Assembly: GCA_016287765.1 (NCBI GenBank)
Contig: JAEEWS010000022.1
Location: forward strand, 1 to 42,334
Reading direction: 5' to 3'
From: Lachnospiraceae bacterium
GTDB lineage: Bacteria; Bacillota_A; Clostridia; Lachnospirales; Lachnospiraceae
DNA: 42,334 nt
This document shows positions 28,887 through 38,463 of the stretch, piece after piece. The translations under genes and the position numbers were made by a program. The first letter of the stretch is position 1, and every line of letters begins with the position of its first letter. The notes beneath the pieces are model-generated. The model had not been told where the DNA came from. It saw only the letters and a list, made by a program, of their open reading frames with translations, and did no database searches.

Positions 28887-31427
28887 ATGAACTTAAGATC
28901 ATTTTTTAGGAAAACGATCATTACATTTATGATGATCGCAATTGTTGCGGGTCTTATCGGTCCTCAGCCTACAAAAGCCGCCGATGAGCCAAAGGTAGAC
29001 GTGAGCCTTAGTTACGGATACGGCGGCACTTTATTGCTTGGTTATCATGCCCCCTTCACGGTGGAAGTGACCAACAGATCACAGGATTTCGAAGGTTCCG
29101 TCTGGCTGATCATAGGTGAAGGAAGGAACGATGTGATAGGCTATGAGAAAAAGCTCACCCTGCCTTCCGGTTCTTCCAAAACGGTAAGTTTTGTTCCGAA
29201 TGTTACGGGATTTTATCAGGATTGCAAAATACGTATAACCGATTCCAAAAACAAAACGGTTTATGAAAACAATTTCGATCTGCAGATAGAGGATACGAGC
29301 ACCTATGCGCGCATAGGTGTTTTAAGTGATGATTACAGTGTTTTCTCTCAAATGTCGGGTCAGCCTGTGGAATATCTGCCCACAGTCTCTTTACTTCCCA
29401 TAAAACTGACTGAAAAAAACATATCCGAAGATTATCATGCCCTTGAGTCATTGAATGCCATTATAATCTCCGATTACTCCACAGACCGACTGACCTCGGG
29501 ACAAAGGAAAGCGATCCTTGACTGGGTAGCCTCTTCCAGAGGCCTTCTCATACTGGGTACCGGAACCGGAGCATCAAAGGTACTTAAGGGCTTCCCGGAA
29601 CTGCCGGAGATAAAGACCGGTGCTCTTAAAGCCGTTTCCACACGTTTTGGCTATGCGGATGACTGCAAAACCCATAAATTTTCTTTCACTTATTCCCCTA
29701 ACAGATCCTACGGATACGAATTTGATGCCGCTGTGATCTACAATAGTATAGATCCCTCAGTTTTCGAATCGGAAGAGTTTTTATCCATCCCCAATGACAA
29801 TGACAGATACGAATATCTCTATGAAAACTATGAGAAAGAATTTATAGACGGAGCCTGGATCAACTATTTCGGCGAAGCTTATGACTATATGAAAGCTTCC
29901 AGTTCTCCTTACGATTTTCAGACCAACCTGACTTATTTCAAGGATTATTGTGTCAATAACATCTGTGATGAACTTATTAAATTGCACTCCAGAAGTAAGA
30001 AAGCAGCCAGAACGGCCGAAGACGATGTGCCCTATTACACAGCTCAGATCCTTGAGCTTTATCCCGATAACTATCCGGTAATATACGGAGAGATCGAGAA
30101 CAGCACAGAACTTTATCCTTTTGTGGACGAACTGTCTTACGGTCTGGGAGACATCTGTATAATTGCCACGGATGTTTCAAAGACACCTTTTTCGGACAGC
30201 CAGTACTTTAATCAGACTTTTTCCTATCTTCTGTCCCTTTACCGTGCATCCGACCTATTTGAAGGCTCTAATTACGTAAGATACGGGATCAGAATGCATT
30301 CACCGGATTCCTATGCATATAAGAATACGGCAGACCACCTTTCTTTCGGAAACCTGCTGCCGCTTCCCGCCTACTTCCTGATCTTTGTATCCTATACCAT
30401 TCTGGGTTTTGTTGCATTCTTCTTTTTAAGGAAGCGCAACAGATCGATCTGGTTGTGGCCGATCCAGGGAGCGCTTGCTATCGCGGCCACGATACTGATC
30501 CTTGTCTGCAGTCTTGCCACAAGGATCAATCATCCTGTCGTAAATACCGTTAAATTCAGTGAAATAACGGATAACGTTGTAGAAGAGACCTCACTGTCAG
30601 CAGTTGTTCTGCCCAAAAACAAAAAATATATAATCGATTTTTCAAAGGAACATGTGCCTCAACTGTTAAGAGATAACTCATATTACTATTATCGCAACAA
30701 CAATGAACCCACAAATGATTATAATGTTGCCTGGCTTGATGAAGAAGGAAGAAATTCCGTCGCCCTTTACGGTCACGCCGCTCTCTCTTCGGAAACACTG
30801 GCGTTCTCGCGCACAAAATCCACCGAAGGATATGAGATCGAATTCGTAAACGAATACAGTGATTACAAACTATCCGGCTATGTAAAGAATAATACCGAAA
30901 AGACTCTTGAGGATTGTGTCGTATATCTGGATTACCTTGTATACCCAATAGGCACTCTTACTCCGGGTCAAAGGGTGGATCTGTCGACCATAGAGCCAAA
31001 AAGCGTGTTCCGTCAGTACTCCACCCATGTATCCCAAACTGCAGTAAGCAGAATGTTGGCAAATAGCGGTGAACAAGGCAGTGACAACTTTGCCGCCTAT
31101 TTTATGGGCTTTATGAACAAACAGTTTAAAAAGGATTATCTTAAAAATATGGCAGCCGAACACTTACTGTCCCTTTCCGACGGCACCGGCGCGATCCTGC
31201 ATTCCGAATACAGTGTTCCGTATTCATACGGTTATTCAAATCCGTTGACACTCGAGGAATTCTTTGCTTATTTGGGACTTAATGAGGATGGTCATCCTGC
31301 AGAACTTACATCCACACCCTATTTCATAGGCTATGATATGGAAACAGCCGGAACCATGCTGGCACAGGGATGCGATGCTTCCGAAAACACTATAGAAGTC
31401 ATCCTGATTCCCGGGAATATGAATTGA
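28887..31427 (+). CDS. large exported membrane-anchored protein, first gene of the MoxR/ABC operon
   Basis: An 846-residue protein of no family I can name. A signal peptide (residues 1 to about 32, ending TKAADEP) leads to an extracytoplasmic beta-sandwich-like region (PFTVEVTNRSQDFEGSVWL). Next is a glutamine-amidotransferase-like segment (AIIISDYSTDRLTSGQRKA, then GLLILGTGTGASKVL). Two membrane helices lie at about 492-513 and 523-545, followed by an extracytoplasmic C-terminal domain of about 290 residues rich in Tyr and Asn. AAGGAG lies 9 bases before the ATG. An ABC ATPase gene starts 18 bases after the stop. Context suggests a surface component or client-handling part of the transporter and MoxR complex. 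That role is inferred only. Confidence 0.85.
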   Translation: MNLRSFFRKTIITFMMIAIVAGLIGPQPTKAADEPKVDVSLSYGYGGTLLLGYHAPFTVEVTNRSQDFEGSVWLIIGEGRNDVIGYEKKLTLPSGSSKTVSFVPNVTGFYQDCKIRITDSKNKTVYENNFDLQIEDTSTYARIGVLSDDYSVFSQMSGQPVEYLPTVSLLPIKLTEKNISEDYHALESLNAIIISDYSTDRLTSGQRKAILDWVASSRGLLILGTGTGASKVLKGFPELPEIKTGALKAVSTRFGYADDCKTHKFSFTYSPNRSYGYEFDAAVIYNSIDPSVFESEEFLSIPNDNDRYEYLYENYEKEFIDGAWINYFGEAYDYMKASSSPYDFQTNLTYFKDYCVNNICDELIKLHSRSKKAARTAEDDVPYYTAQILELYPDNYPVIYGEIENSTELYPFVDELSYGLGDICIIATDVSKTPFSDSQYFNQTFSYLLSLYRASDLFEGSNYVRYGIRMHSPDSYAYKNTADHLSFGNLLPLPAYFLIFVSYTILGFVAFFFLRKRNRSIWLWPIQGALAIAATILILVCSLATRINHPVVNTVKFSEITDNVVEETSLSAVVLPKNKKYIIDFSKEHVPQLLRDNSYYYYRNNNEPTNDYNVAWLDEEGRNSVALYGHAALSSETLAFSRTKSTEGYEIEFVNEYSDYKLSGYVKNNTEKTLEDCVVYLDYLVYPIGTLTPGQRVDLSTIEPKSVFRQYSTHVSQTAVSRMLANSGEQGSDNFAAYFMGFMNKQFKKDYLKNMAAEHLLSLSDGTGAILHSEYSVPYSYGYSNPLTLEEFFAYLGLNEDGHPAELTSTPYFIGYDMETAGTMLAQGCDASENTIEVILIPGNMN

Positions 31428-31445
31428 CGGTACAGGGGGTAAAAA

Positions 31446-32396
31446 ATGCTTGAGATTACAAATTTAAACAAATCCTTCGGGAAATTTAAAGCTCTTAACG
31501 GCCTTTCACTTTCGGTAAATGACGGAGAGCTCTTCGGCTTTGTGGGCGCAAACGGCGCCGGAAAGACAACAACGATGAAGATCTGTGTCGGTCTTGAAAC
31601 AGCGGATAACGGATCAGTAAAGATAGACGGAAACGAGGTGCTCGATCGAAGGGAAAGATCCCTGCTCAGAGGTAAAGTAGGCTATGTACCGGACTTTTTC
31701 GGAGTATATGCCGATCTTACCGCTTCAGAGTATCTTCACTTTTTTGCCGGTGCTTACAACATTTGGGGAAAAGCAGCCGACTCTCTCACTGATAACCTGC
31801 TGGAACTGGTAAACCTTTCCGATAAAGCGGATACACAAGTCGATTCCCTTTCCAGAGGTATGAAGCAAAAGCTTTGCGTTGCAAGAGCCCTTGTCCAGAA
31901 CCCTAAGATCCTTTTTCTGGATGAACCTGCCTCGGGGCTTGATCCAAAAGCAAGACACGAACTGAAAGAGATCCTTAAGAATCTTTCTTCCATGGGAAAG
32001 ACCATAATAATCTCCTCCCACATCCTTCCCGAACTTATTGAGATGTGTACCTCCATCGGGATAATAAGCCACGGGGAAATGAAATTTAACGGTTCCATAG
32101 AGGATGCCCTGTCACTTTCCTCAGGCGGTGAGTGCATCGAGATAACCTTCTCCGGAGATCCGGGATCGGCACTGTCCCTCATTCGGGAATGTCCCTTTAT
32201 AAAATCAGCGGAGCCCACTTCCTCAGGTCTCAGATTGACCGCCTCGGGTAATGATGCGGATTATACCGCACTTCTAAAAAAACTTGTTACAAATGATGTT
32301 CCCGTGGCCACCTTCTCCAAAAAGCATGAGAACGTGGAAGACATATTCCTTAATATTATGGAAGGAGGAATTCAAAATGCAGCGGATAATGCTTAA
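31446..32396 (+). CDS. ABC transporter ATP-binding protein (ABC-2 type)
   Basis: A 316-residue ATPase with Walker A GANGAGKTT at residues 34-42, a Q-loop region after GYVPDFFGVYADLTASEYL, signature SLSRGMKQ, Walker B ILFLDEPASGLDP and the switch histidine in SSHILPE. A C-terminal extension of about 90 residues is typical of the DRA/CcmA-like exporters. It energises the membrane protein encoded next, whose start overlaps the last 20 bases of this gene. A GGGGG-type ribosome binding site precedes the ATG. Confidence 0.93.
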   Translation: MLEITNLNKSFGKFKALNGLSLSVNDGELFGFVGANGAGKTTTMKICVGLETADNGSVKIDGNEVLDRRERSLLRGKVGYVPDFFGVYADLTASEYLHFFAGAYNIWGKAADSLTDNLLELVNLSDKADTQVDSLSRGMKQKLCVARALVQNPKILFLDEPASGLDPKARHELKEILKNLSSMGKTIIISSHILPELIEMCTSIGIISHGEMKFNGSIEDALSLSSGGECIEITFSGDPGSALSLIRECPFIKSAEPTSSGLRLTASGNDADYTALLKKLVTNDVPVATFSKKHENVEDIFLNIMEGGIQNAADNA

Positions 32397-33336
32397 AAAC
32401 GCGGTTTTTCTTAAAGACGTGAGCATAAGGAGCAAAAAAAAGCGTCTTGCCGTAAGTTTCTTTGCTCTAAACCTTATAGCAAGCATAGTATTCATGTCGA
32501 TACTTATGCTAACGAACGGAAACTTTGCAAGTTTCTCAAATGTCGACATTCAGTCTTTTTCTTGGATATATGACGGTTTTATCATTATAGAATGTGCAAT
32601 GATATGTATCATGGCTCCGATGGAAACCGGTCCCGCCATTTCCAACGAACGTGAACGACAGACCCTTGACGTCCTCCTCACCACCAATATGTCCCATTTT
32701 GACATTATACTGGGTAAATACCTGTCCTCGGCGCTTTATATGCTTTTGACTCTTGTCTCACTTTTACCTTTTCAGGCCGTGGTACTTATATATGGTGGGA
32801 TCTCTCTGGGTCAACTGTTTGCGGTAATGCTTTCACAGATTTTCACTATAATGTACCTTTCCTCTTTCGGGATCTATTTTTCAACCGTGATCAAAAAATC
32901 CTCAAGAGCTTCGGCCGTGAACCTCTGCGTGGTCTTCCTTATCGTTGCGGGTTCCGCGCTCCTATGCGTCATTGCGAGAGTTATAGGTGAATTGCACTTC
33001 AGTTACTATTCTTCTCATACGAGCACATATAACATATTCAATACCGGAGACTGGTCCTACCTTCTCCTGTATCTTAATCCTGCTACAACAGTGTTTGACG
33101 TACTGGACAAACTTGTAGGTTTCGGAGGTGTCTTTAGCTCGAATTATAACGGTATGGCCACAATAATCGATGAAACCGCACAAGTTCTCGATCCGAATAA
33201 CTTCTTCATAAAACACTGGGCTCCCATCGGCTTTACCCTCCAGATGGTAACAGCCTGTCTCATTTTAAGACATTCGGCATCAAAGCTGAATTCCGTAAAG
33301 AGAAGAAAAAAACATGGAAAAGACAAGAATAATTGA
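32377..33336 (+). CDS. ABC-2 type transporter permease
   Basis: A 319-residue integral membrane protein with about six segments. It has the ABC-2 hallmark cytoplasmic stretch APMETGPAISNERERQTLDVLLTTNMS after the second helix. The start at 32377 is set by AAGGAGGA 7 bases upstream, inside the ATPase gene; the frame is open further upstream but those codons lie deep in the ATPase sequence. A basic tail (SVKRRKKHGKDKNN) ends the protein and overlaps the next gene by 23 bases. The cargo is unknown. Confidence 0.88.
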   Translation: MQRIMLKNAVFLKDVSIRSKKKRLAVSFFALNLIASIVFMSILMLTNGNFASFSNVDIQSFSWIYDGFIIIECAMICIMAPMETGPAISNERERQTLDVLLTTNMSHFDIILGKYLSSALYMLLTLVSLLPFQAVVLIYGGISLGQLFAVMLSQIFTIMYLSSFGIYFSTVIKKSSRASAVNLCVVFLIVAGSALLCVIARVIGELHFSYYSSHTSTYNIFNTGDWSYLLLYLNPATTVFDVLDKLVGFGGVFSSNYNGMATIIDETAQVLDPNNFFIKHWAPIGFTLQMVTACLILRHSASKLNSVKRRKKHGKDKNN

Positions 33337-34795
33337 TTTCATAAAAAGAATACGTAGAAAAATAGTCAAACGAGACCTGTTAAAGGGACTGTTTAACGGT
33401 TTTCTCACAGGGATCTGCGGCTTTTTTGCCATCATGGCCCTATCCTTGTGTGTTCCCATATATAATGCCCATCTGTACGGTTTTGCCATCCTTGGGATAA
33501 CTGTATTGATATTTGCACTTGTCGTTCTTTTAAGGATGCCCTCTCTTAAAAAAACCGCAGCCGAAGGGGACAGATGCGGCAATTTCAGGGAAAGGCTGTC
33601 CACAGCCCTTGAAAATATCAATGCCGAGGATGATATGTCTCTCATCCAGCGCAGGGACACTTTGCGCAGGATCCAGGATGCGGATATTTCAAAATGCTTT
33701 TTATGGAAGCCCAAAACTTCACGTATAGTGACAGCCTTCGCTATCATGTTTCTCACTGCTGCCTGTGCTTTTATAGACACTCCCGCCAAAGATAATGCCA
33801 TATATAACCATGAGGTGGAAGAAATGGCGGAGGAGGCTGCAAAAAAAGAAGAGGAAAAGATAGATAAGCTCTCTGCTATCCCGGAACTGACTCCGGAAGA
33901 ACTTAACAAGCTGGAAGAACTATATCGTGAGACCCTGGGAGAACTTAGAAAGTCAAAAACAAAGACTGATGTTCAAAAGGCCAGGGACAGATTTGACCGA
34001 AAGAGTATTAACGAACTCTCCTCTTTCGCCAACGGATTAAGTGCCGAGCAAAAAGAAGCCATGATCCGTTCTCTGGAAGAAATGGCACAAAGTACCGAAA
34101 CCACCGACAGCAGTCTGGCCGAGGAACTGTCTCAATTGGCCTCAAACCTTAAAGGTTCAGGTGATCTGGCTTCAGCTACCGAAGGCAATCCCGGAGGAAC
34201 CGCAAGCTTAAATCCTTCCCAGCAGGGCCAGCAGGGCCAGCAGGGGCAACAGGGCCAACAGGGCCAGCAGGGGCAACAGGGCCAACAGGGCCAGCAGGGC
34301 CAACAGGGCCAACAAGGGCAGCAGAATCAAGGTCAGAATCAAGGTCAGGGTCAAGGCCAGGGTCAGGGCCAGGATCAGGGCCAGGGTCAGGGCCAGGGTC
34401 AGGGCCAGGGACAAGGTCAAGGTCAGGGTCAGGGCCAGGGTCAGGGCCAGGGTCAGGGTCAGGGCCAAGGACAGGGCCAGGGTCAGGGTCAAGGCGGTGG
34501 CGGCGGATGGTACAACGGATCCAATCAGCTTGTGGAAAAGGAAGGTTCCAAGGGTGAAATGATCACTGTCCCCGATACCTTCAACGATATCTCTTTAACC
34601 GGCAAAAACAGTGGAACCGGAGAAAATCAGAGTATAAAAACGTCTGACGGTCTGACTTTTGCCGGAACAGCGGCCGATTACGAAACCGTCATCTCATCCT
34701 ATACAGGAAAAGCATATACAGCCCTTAATTCATCCCAGGTTCCGGATGCCATGAAAGATGTGGTCAAGGACTATTTCACGGAACTTTCGGAATAA
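33314..34795 (+). CDS. membrane protein with long Gln/Gly repeat region
   Basis: A 493-residue protein. Two N-terminal helices (about 28-48 and 53-73), a cytoplasmic stretch and a third helix (about 138-156) put the remaining C-terminal part outside. That part has a charged helical region with probable coiled coil (about 163-275), then a low-complexity stretch at residues 303-398: eleven QQG units followed by a long (QG)n run with a few N and D, ending in a glycine run. A folded-looking tail of about 95 residues follows. The arrangement of membrane helices, helical region and Q-rich tail resembles DUF4175-like proteins and loosely the Q-rich Bat proteins. I assign no function. AGAGAAG lies before the ATG, inside the permease gene. 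Confidence 0.82.
   Translation: MEKTRIIDFIKRIRRKIVKRDLLKGLFNGFLTGICGFFAIMALSLCVPIYNAHLYGFAILGITVLIFALVVLLRMPSLKKTAAEGDRCGNFRERLSTALENINAEDDMSLIQRRDTLRRIQDADISKCFLWKPKTSRIVTAFAIMFLTAACAFIDTPAKDNAIYNHEVEEMAEEAAKKEEEKIDKLSAIPELTPEELNKLEELYRETLGELRKSKTKTDVQKARDRFDRKSINELSSFANGLSAEQKEAMIRSLEEMAQSTETTDSSLAEELSQLASNLKGSGDLASATEGNPGGTASLNPSQQGQQGQQGQQGQQGQQGQQGQQGQQGQQGQQGQQNQGQNQGQGQGQGQGQDQGQGQGQGQGQGQGQGQGQGQGQGQGQGQGQGQGQGQGQGGGGGWYNGSNQLVEKEGSKGEMITVPDTFNDISLTGKNSGTGENQSIKTSDGLTFAGTAADYETVISSYTGKAYTALNSSQVPDAMKDVVKDYFTELSE
34220..34507 (+). repeat. in-frame tandem repeat encoding (QQG)11 then (QG)n
   Basis: From 34220 there are eleven 9-base units (variants CAGCAGGGC, CAGCAGGGG, CAACAGGGC, one CAACAAGGG), including a duplicated 27-base block. 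From 34325 6-base units CAGGGC/CAGGGT/CAAGGT follow to 34495, then GGN codons to 34507. All stay in frame. The third-base variation shows the array is not a fresh expansion, but it is prone to slippage and length change. The opposite strand is open only because of the repeat. Confidence 0.95.
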
Positions 34796-34825
34796 ACAAT
34801 ACTCATAATCATATCAGGAGGAGCA

Positions 34826-35800
34826 ATGGAAGAAAAAGATTTACAGGAAATAGTTGAAAAAGTATCCCTTTGCGAAAAAGAGATAGGAAAAGGTATCATA
34901 GGCCAGAAGAACGTAATAAGAGAGGTCATTCTGGCAATGCTCACCAACGGAAACGTTTTGCTTGAAGGTGTTCCCGGTCTCGGAAAGACCCAATTGGTAA
35001 AGACCATCGCAAAGGTATTTAACATAGCCTTTTCAAGAATACAGTTTACGCCTGATCTGATGCCCGCCGACGTTACGGGTACTAATCTCATAATAAAGGA
35101 AAACGGTAATAACGTATTCTCCTTTGAGCCCGGCCCCATTTTTTCAAATCTGGTACTGGCGGATGAGATAAACCGTGCCACACCCAAGACACAGTCGGCT
35201 CTTCTTGAAGCCATGCAGGAAAAAACCGTTACAGTGGGTAAGAAAACCTACGAGATGCCCGCTCCTTTCATGGTATTGGCTACCCAAAACCCCATCGAGA
35301 ACGAAGGCACCTACCCTCTTCCCGAAGCTCAGTTGGACCGTTTCATGTTCAAGATCCAGGTGGATTTCCCTTCCCTTGAGGAACTGAAGCAGATCATGGA
35401 CATTACCGTAACAAATAAGAAAACAGAGATCAATCCTATTATGAGCGGCGAAGAGATCCTTAAGATCAGAAGCGTTATCAGGGATATAAAACTTGCAAGT
35501 GCCGTGGAAGAATATGCCCTTAAGCTGGTTGTTGCCACCCATCCCGAAGTACCGGGCGCATCCGAGTACATAAAGAAATATGTTTCCTGTGGTGCTTCTC
35601 CCCGTGCGGGCCAGGCTATATTTAACGCCTCCAAGGCAAGAGCCCTTCTCGAAGGCAGAGCCAACGTTTCTTTCGAAGATGTACGTGCTGTCGCTTATCC
35701 CGCTTTAAGACACCGTATCGCCACCACTTTTGAAGCCATGGCTGACAGTGTTTCCACAGACGCCATCATTGCTCAGATCATATCAGAGGTTACGGAATAA
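34826..35800 (+). CDS. MoxR family AAA+ ATPase
   Basis: A 324-residue AAA+ ATPase of the MoxR group: Walker A GVPGLGKT at residues 48-55, Walker B LVLADEINRATPKTQSALLEAMQE, sensor 1 in FMVLATQNPIENEGTYPLPEAQLDRF, and a C-terminal lid domain with GASPRAGQAIF (sensor 2 arginine). MoxR proteins act as chaperones that work with von Willebrand A partners to mature or activate other protein complexes. Here it lies directly before a DUF58 gene and two vWA genes. AGGAGGAG precedes the ATG, and the next gene starts at the base after the stop. Confidence 0.95.
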   Translation: MEEKDLQEIVEKVSLCEKEIGKGIIGQKNVIREVILAMLTNGNVLLEGVPGLGKTQLVKTIAKVFNIAFSRIQFTPDLMPADVTGTNLIIKENGNNVFSFEPGPIFSNLVLADEINRATPKTQSALLEAMQEKTVTVGKKTYEMPAPFMVLATQNPIENEGTYPLPEAQLDRFMFKIQVDFPSLEELKQIMDITVTNKKTEINPIMSGEEILKIRSVIRDIKLASAVEEYALKLVVATHPEVPGASEYIKKYVSCGASPRAGQAIFNASKARALLEGRANVSFEDVRAVAYPALRHRIATTFEAMADSVSTDAIIAQIISEVTE

Positions 35801-36649
35801 ATGGTTTACGATGACACCTTTAATGCCGAATTTTATAAAAGTCTCTCTCTTTTCAGAATGAACCTCAAAATGCGGCTTGCGGCCGGTGCCAACGGCGGGC
35901 GCAAGTCCAATGCAAAGGGAAGCAGCGTGGAGTTTTCGGACTTCAGGGAATACCTTCCCGGAGATGACATAAGAAGAATAGACTGGAATGCCTATGCCCG
36001 CTTTGACAGGCTTTTCGTAAAGCTCTTTATGGAAGAAAAGGAGGGCCTTTTCAGGATCTATCTGGACGGAAGTGCCTCCATGAACTACGGAGAAAAAAGT
36101 AAAACGGTGCTGGCAAAACAGATCGCCGCTGCCCTCTCCTACTGTATTTTAGACCACTCCGACCGTGTCATCCTGAACTTCCTTAAGAACAATAAATGCG
36201 AGGCCTTCAAGGGAGTTACGGGTAAGCAGGGCTTTTCCAAGATCACAGACCATCTTTCCTCAATGCAGCCCGAGGGAGAAAACGATCTTCTGAAAAGCAT
36301 ATGTTCACAGGACATCAAGCTTAGAGGCATGTCTATAGTGATCTCGGATTTCTACACCGAACACCTTGAAGATGTAATAAAATATCTTGCCCATAAAAAG
36401 CAGGAGATCTTTCTGATACAGGTTCTTTCTCCCGAGGAATTACATCCGGAGCTGACCGGCACCTTCAGTCTCATAGACTCGGAAACCGGCAAAAATCTCA
36501 AGGTTACAGGCTCTTCATCTCTCGAGAAAGACTATGCATCGGCCAAAGACAGATTTTTAAAGAATATAGAAGGTCTGTGCAAAAAATATGGCGCCAAATA
36601 TATTCTGGCAAGCACAGAAAACAGTTATGAAACTATTTTAAGGGGTTAG
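35801..36649 (+). CDS. DUF58 domain protein, MoxR partner
   Basis: A 282-residue DUF58 protein. The family hallmark FSDFREYLPGDDIRRIDWNAYARFDRLFVKLF is at residues about 46-77. It is followed by a von Willebrand A-like fold with YLDGSASMNYG as a MIDAS-like DxSxS variant (DGSAS). The membrane segments often seen in DUF58 proteins are missing, so it is probably cytoplasmic. DUF58 genes regularly sit beside moxR and are thought to be their adaptor or substrate. The ATG follows the moxR stop with no gap; AGAGG lies inside the end of moxR. Confidence 0.93.
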   Translation: MVYDDTFNAEFYKSLSLFRMNLKMRLAAGANGGRKSNAKGSSVEFSDFREYLPGDDIRRIDWNAYARFDRLFVKLFMEEKEGLFRIYLDGSASMNYGEKSKTVLAKQIAAALSYCILDHSDRVILNFLKNNKCEAFKGVTGKQGFSKITDHLSSMQPEGENDLLKSICSQDIKLRGMSIVISDFYTEHLEDVIKYLAHKKQEIFLIQVLSPEELHPELTGTFSLIDSETGKNLKVTGSSSLEKDYASAKDRFLKNIEGLCKKYGAKYILASTENSYETILRG

Positions 36650-36652
36650 AAC

Positions 36653-38461
36653 ATGCGTTTCATGCATCTATGGCCGCTTTTCCTGCTGCTCCTGATCCCC
36701 GCAGTCATCATCATGTACCTTTTAAAACAAAAGGCAGTGGCTCACAATGTCCCGTCTCTCTTCCTATGGAACGAGATGTACAGGAACAAGGAATCGGATA
36801 CACCCTGGGAAAAGCTTAAAAAGAATAAATTATTGATAATACAGATCATTACCATTCTGGTTTTGGTTTTTTGTCTCATGTCTCCCTACACTTCCACGGA
36901 AAATGAAGCTTCTTCCGCCGTAGTGCTTTTGATCGACAACAGCGGAAGCATGAGCACCGAACTGTCCAACAAACGGACCAGGCTTGATTATGCCAAAAAT
37001 GCCGCCCGGGAACTGGTTAAAACTTTAGACGATGATACTGCCGTAACAGTGATCGCCTGTTCGAACAGGACCACTTCCCTTCTTTCGGGTTCACTGGATA
37101 AAGCAGCTGTTTTAAGCGCCATTGAAAGCATAAAACCCACTATGCTTTCCGGAAACTGCGAAGGCGGTCTGTCGCTGTGCAACGGTCTTGCAGCCGGAAA
37201 CGATTCCATGACAGTTACGGTTTTTACGGATTCTCCCACCTCTCTGGGCAGTCTCAAGGGTACAATCTATAACTTCAGTTCTCCGGCTGAAAACCTTTCT
37301 TTAGACTATGTAAGCTCCGCACAAAAGGAAGGAAAGCTCACGGTCATCGCCTGTGTTACCAACCACGGTTTAAAGGATGTCACCGGAGATATCAACCTTT
37401 ACGGAGACAACAAACTGCTGGATGTTTCCTCCTATACACTCCCCGCCGGGGAAAGTACCATCGTCTATTTCGACGAGACCGGCTTTGAAGGGACCGTTAT
37501 AAAGGCAGAACTTAACACTGAAGACGCTCTACTCTATGACAATACCGCTTACTGCATAAGCAGTACAAAGAAAAACGGACGTGTGCTTCTCCTCACGTCC
37601 AGAAATATCTATCTTAAGAAAGCTATCGAATTAAATGCCAACATCACCCTTCATGAGACCAACGATCCGGAAACATTTTCGGGAGAGGCCGCGGAAGGAT
37701 ATGACCTTTGCATAATTGACGGTCAGGATATGTTACCGGAAATCCTTCCTGCGGAATGTAACCTGATCTTTATCCAGTGTGATCCCGGGAGATTTTTCGA
37801 ACTCTCGGAAGATATCGAAAACATTTATCTGACCCTTGAAGACAGTCCCTATACCGCAGGGATATCAAACTATTCCTTCGGTGTTACTTCAGTAACTCCC
37901 GCAGATCAGCCCATCTGGGCCAAATCCTTTATTTCCGCGGGCAATAAGACTGCTGGGTTTGCCGGTGATTGCGAAGGCAGAAAGATCGGTTATATCGGTT
38001 TCGACCTTCACTCCACGGATCTGCCCCTGGATTACCGTTTTCCTATTCTTATCTGGAACCTGATATCCGACCTGGGCAACTCCGATCTTCTCACCACCTC
38101 GGGCATATATTGCGGCGACACTCTAAGGATCAACTCCTGTACGGAAGACCGTATGCCGGTGATCATCTACCCTGGCGGCAAAAAAGAAGAACTCAGCTCC
38201 CTTCCTTTGATCTTCAAGGATACGGATACTCCCGGTGCCTACCTTTTGGATAAGGGCGACAACAAGCTCGAAGCCTTTACCGTAAATTTTGACACCTCCG
38301 AAAGCCGCATCTTCTCGGCTTCGGCCGTAGCAAATTCCGCAGGTGACAATGCCGTGGTCATTGATGCCCAAACTGCCTCTGCCAAGAGCTACAGACCTTT
38401 GATCATTATTCTGTTACTGCTCATCATGGCTTTTGAATGGTTTGTTTACATTAAGGATTAA
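36653..38461 (+). CDS. BatA-like membrane protein with von Willebrand A domain
   Basis: A 602-residue membrane protein. It begins with the BatA N-terminal region (helix at 5-24, then VPSLFLWNEM) and a second helix at about 60-77. A von Willebrand A domain carries the metal site DNSGS from D95. A long extracytoplasmic region of beta-rich sequence follows (from about residue 215), with an amidotransferase-like stretch around ENIYLTLEDSPYT, and a last helix lies near the C-terminus (about 583-599). The vWA domain has the MIDAS serines and is probably metal-binding. It starts 3 bases after the DUF58 gene. BatA relatives are linked to oxygen tolerance in Bacteroides; that role is not shown for this family. 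Confidence 0.88.
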   Translation: MRFMHLWPLFLLLLIPAVIIMYLLKQKAVAHNVPSLFLWNEMYRNKESDTPWEKLKKNKLLIIQIITILVLVFCLMSPYTSTENEASSAVVLLIDNSGSMSTELSNKRTRLDYAKNAARELVKTLDDDTAVTVIACSNRTTSLLSGSLDKAAVLSAIESIKPTMLSGNCEGGLSLCNGLAAGNDSMTVTVFTDSPTSLGSLKGTIYNFSSPAENLSLDYVSSAQKEGKLTVIACVTNHGLKDVTGDINLYGDNKLLDVSSYTLPAGESTIVYFDETGFEGTVIKAELNTEDALLYDNTAYCISSTKKNGRVLLLTSRNIYLKKAIELNANITLHETNDPETFSGEAAEGYDLCIIDGQDMLPEILPAECNLIFIQCDPGRFFELSEDIENIYLTLEDSPYTAGISNYSFGVTSVTPADQPIWAKSFISAGNKTAGFAGDCEGRKIGYIGFDLHSTDLPLDYRFPILIWNLISDLGNSDLLTTSGIYCGDTLRINSCTEDRMPVIIYPGGKKEELSSLPLIFKDTDTPGAYLLDKGDNKLEAFTVNFDTSESRIFSASAVANSAGDNAVVIDAQTASAKSYRPLIIILLLLIMAFEWFVYIKD

Positions 38462-38463
38462 AA

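Noticed and set aside
34208..34492. Minus-strand frame of Leu-Thr/Ala-Leu repeats
   Set aside because: It is the reverse reading of the Gln/Gly repeat and is open only because of that composition.
34220..34507. CRISPR-like array
   Set aside because: The repeats are 6-9 bases, contiguous, without spacers and in frame within a coding sequence.
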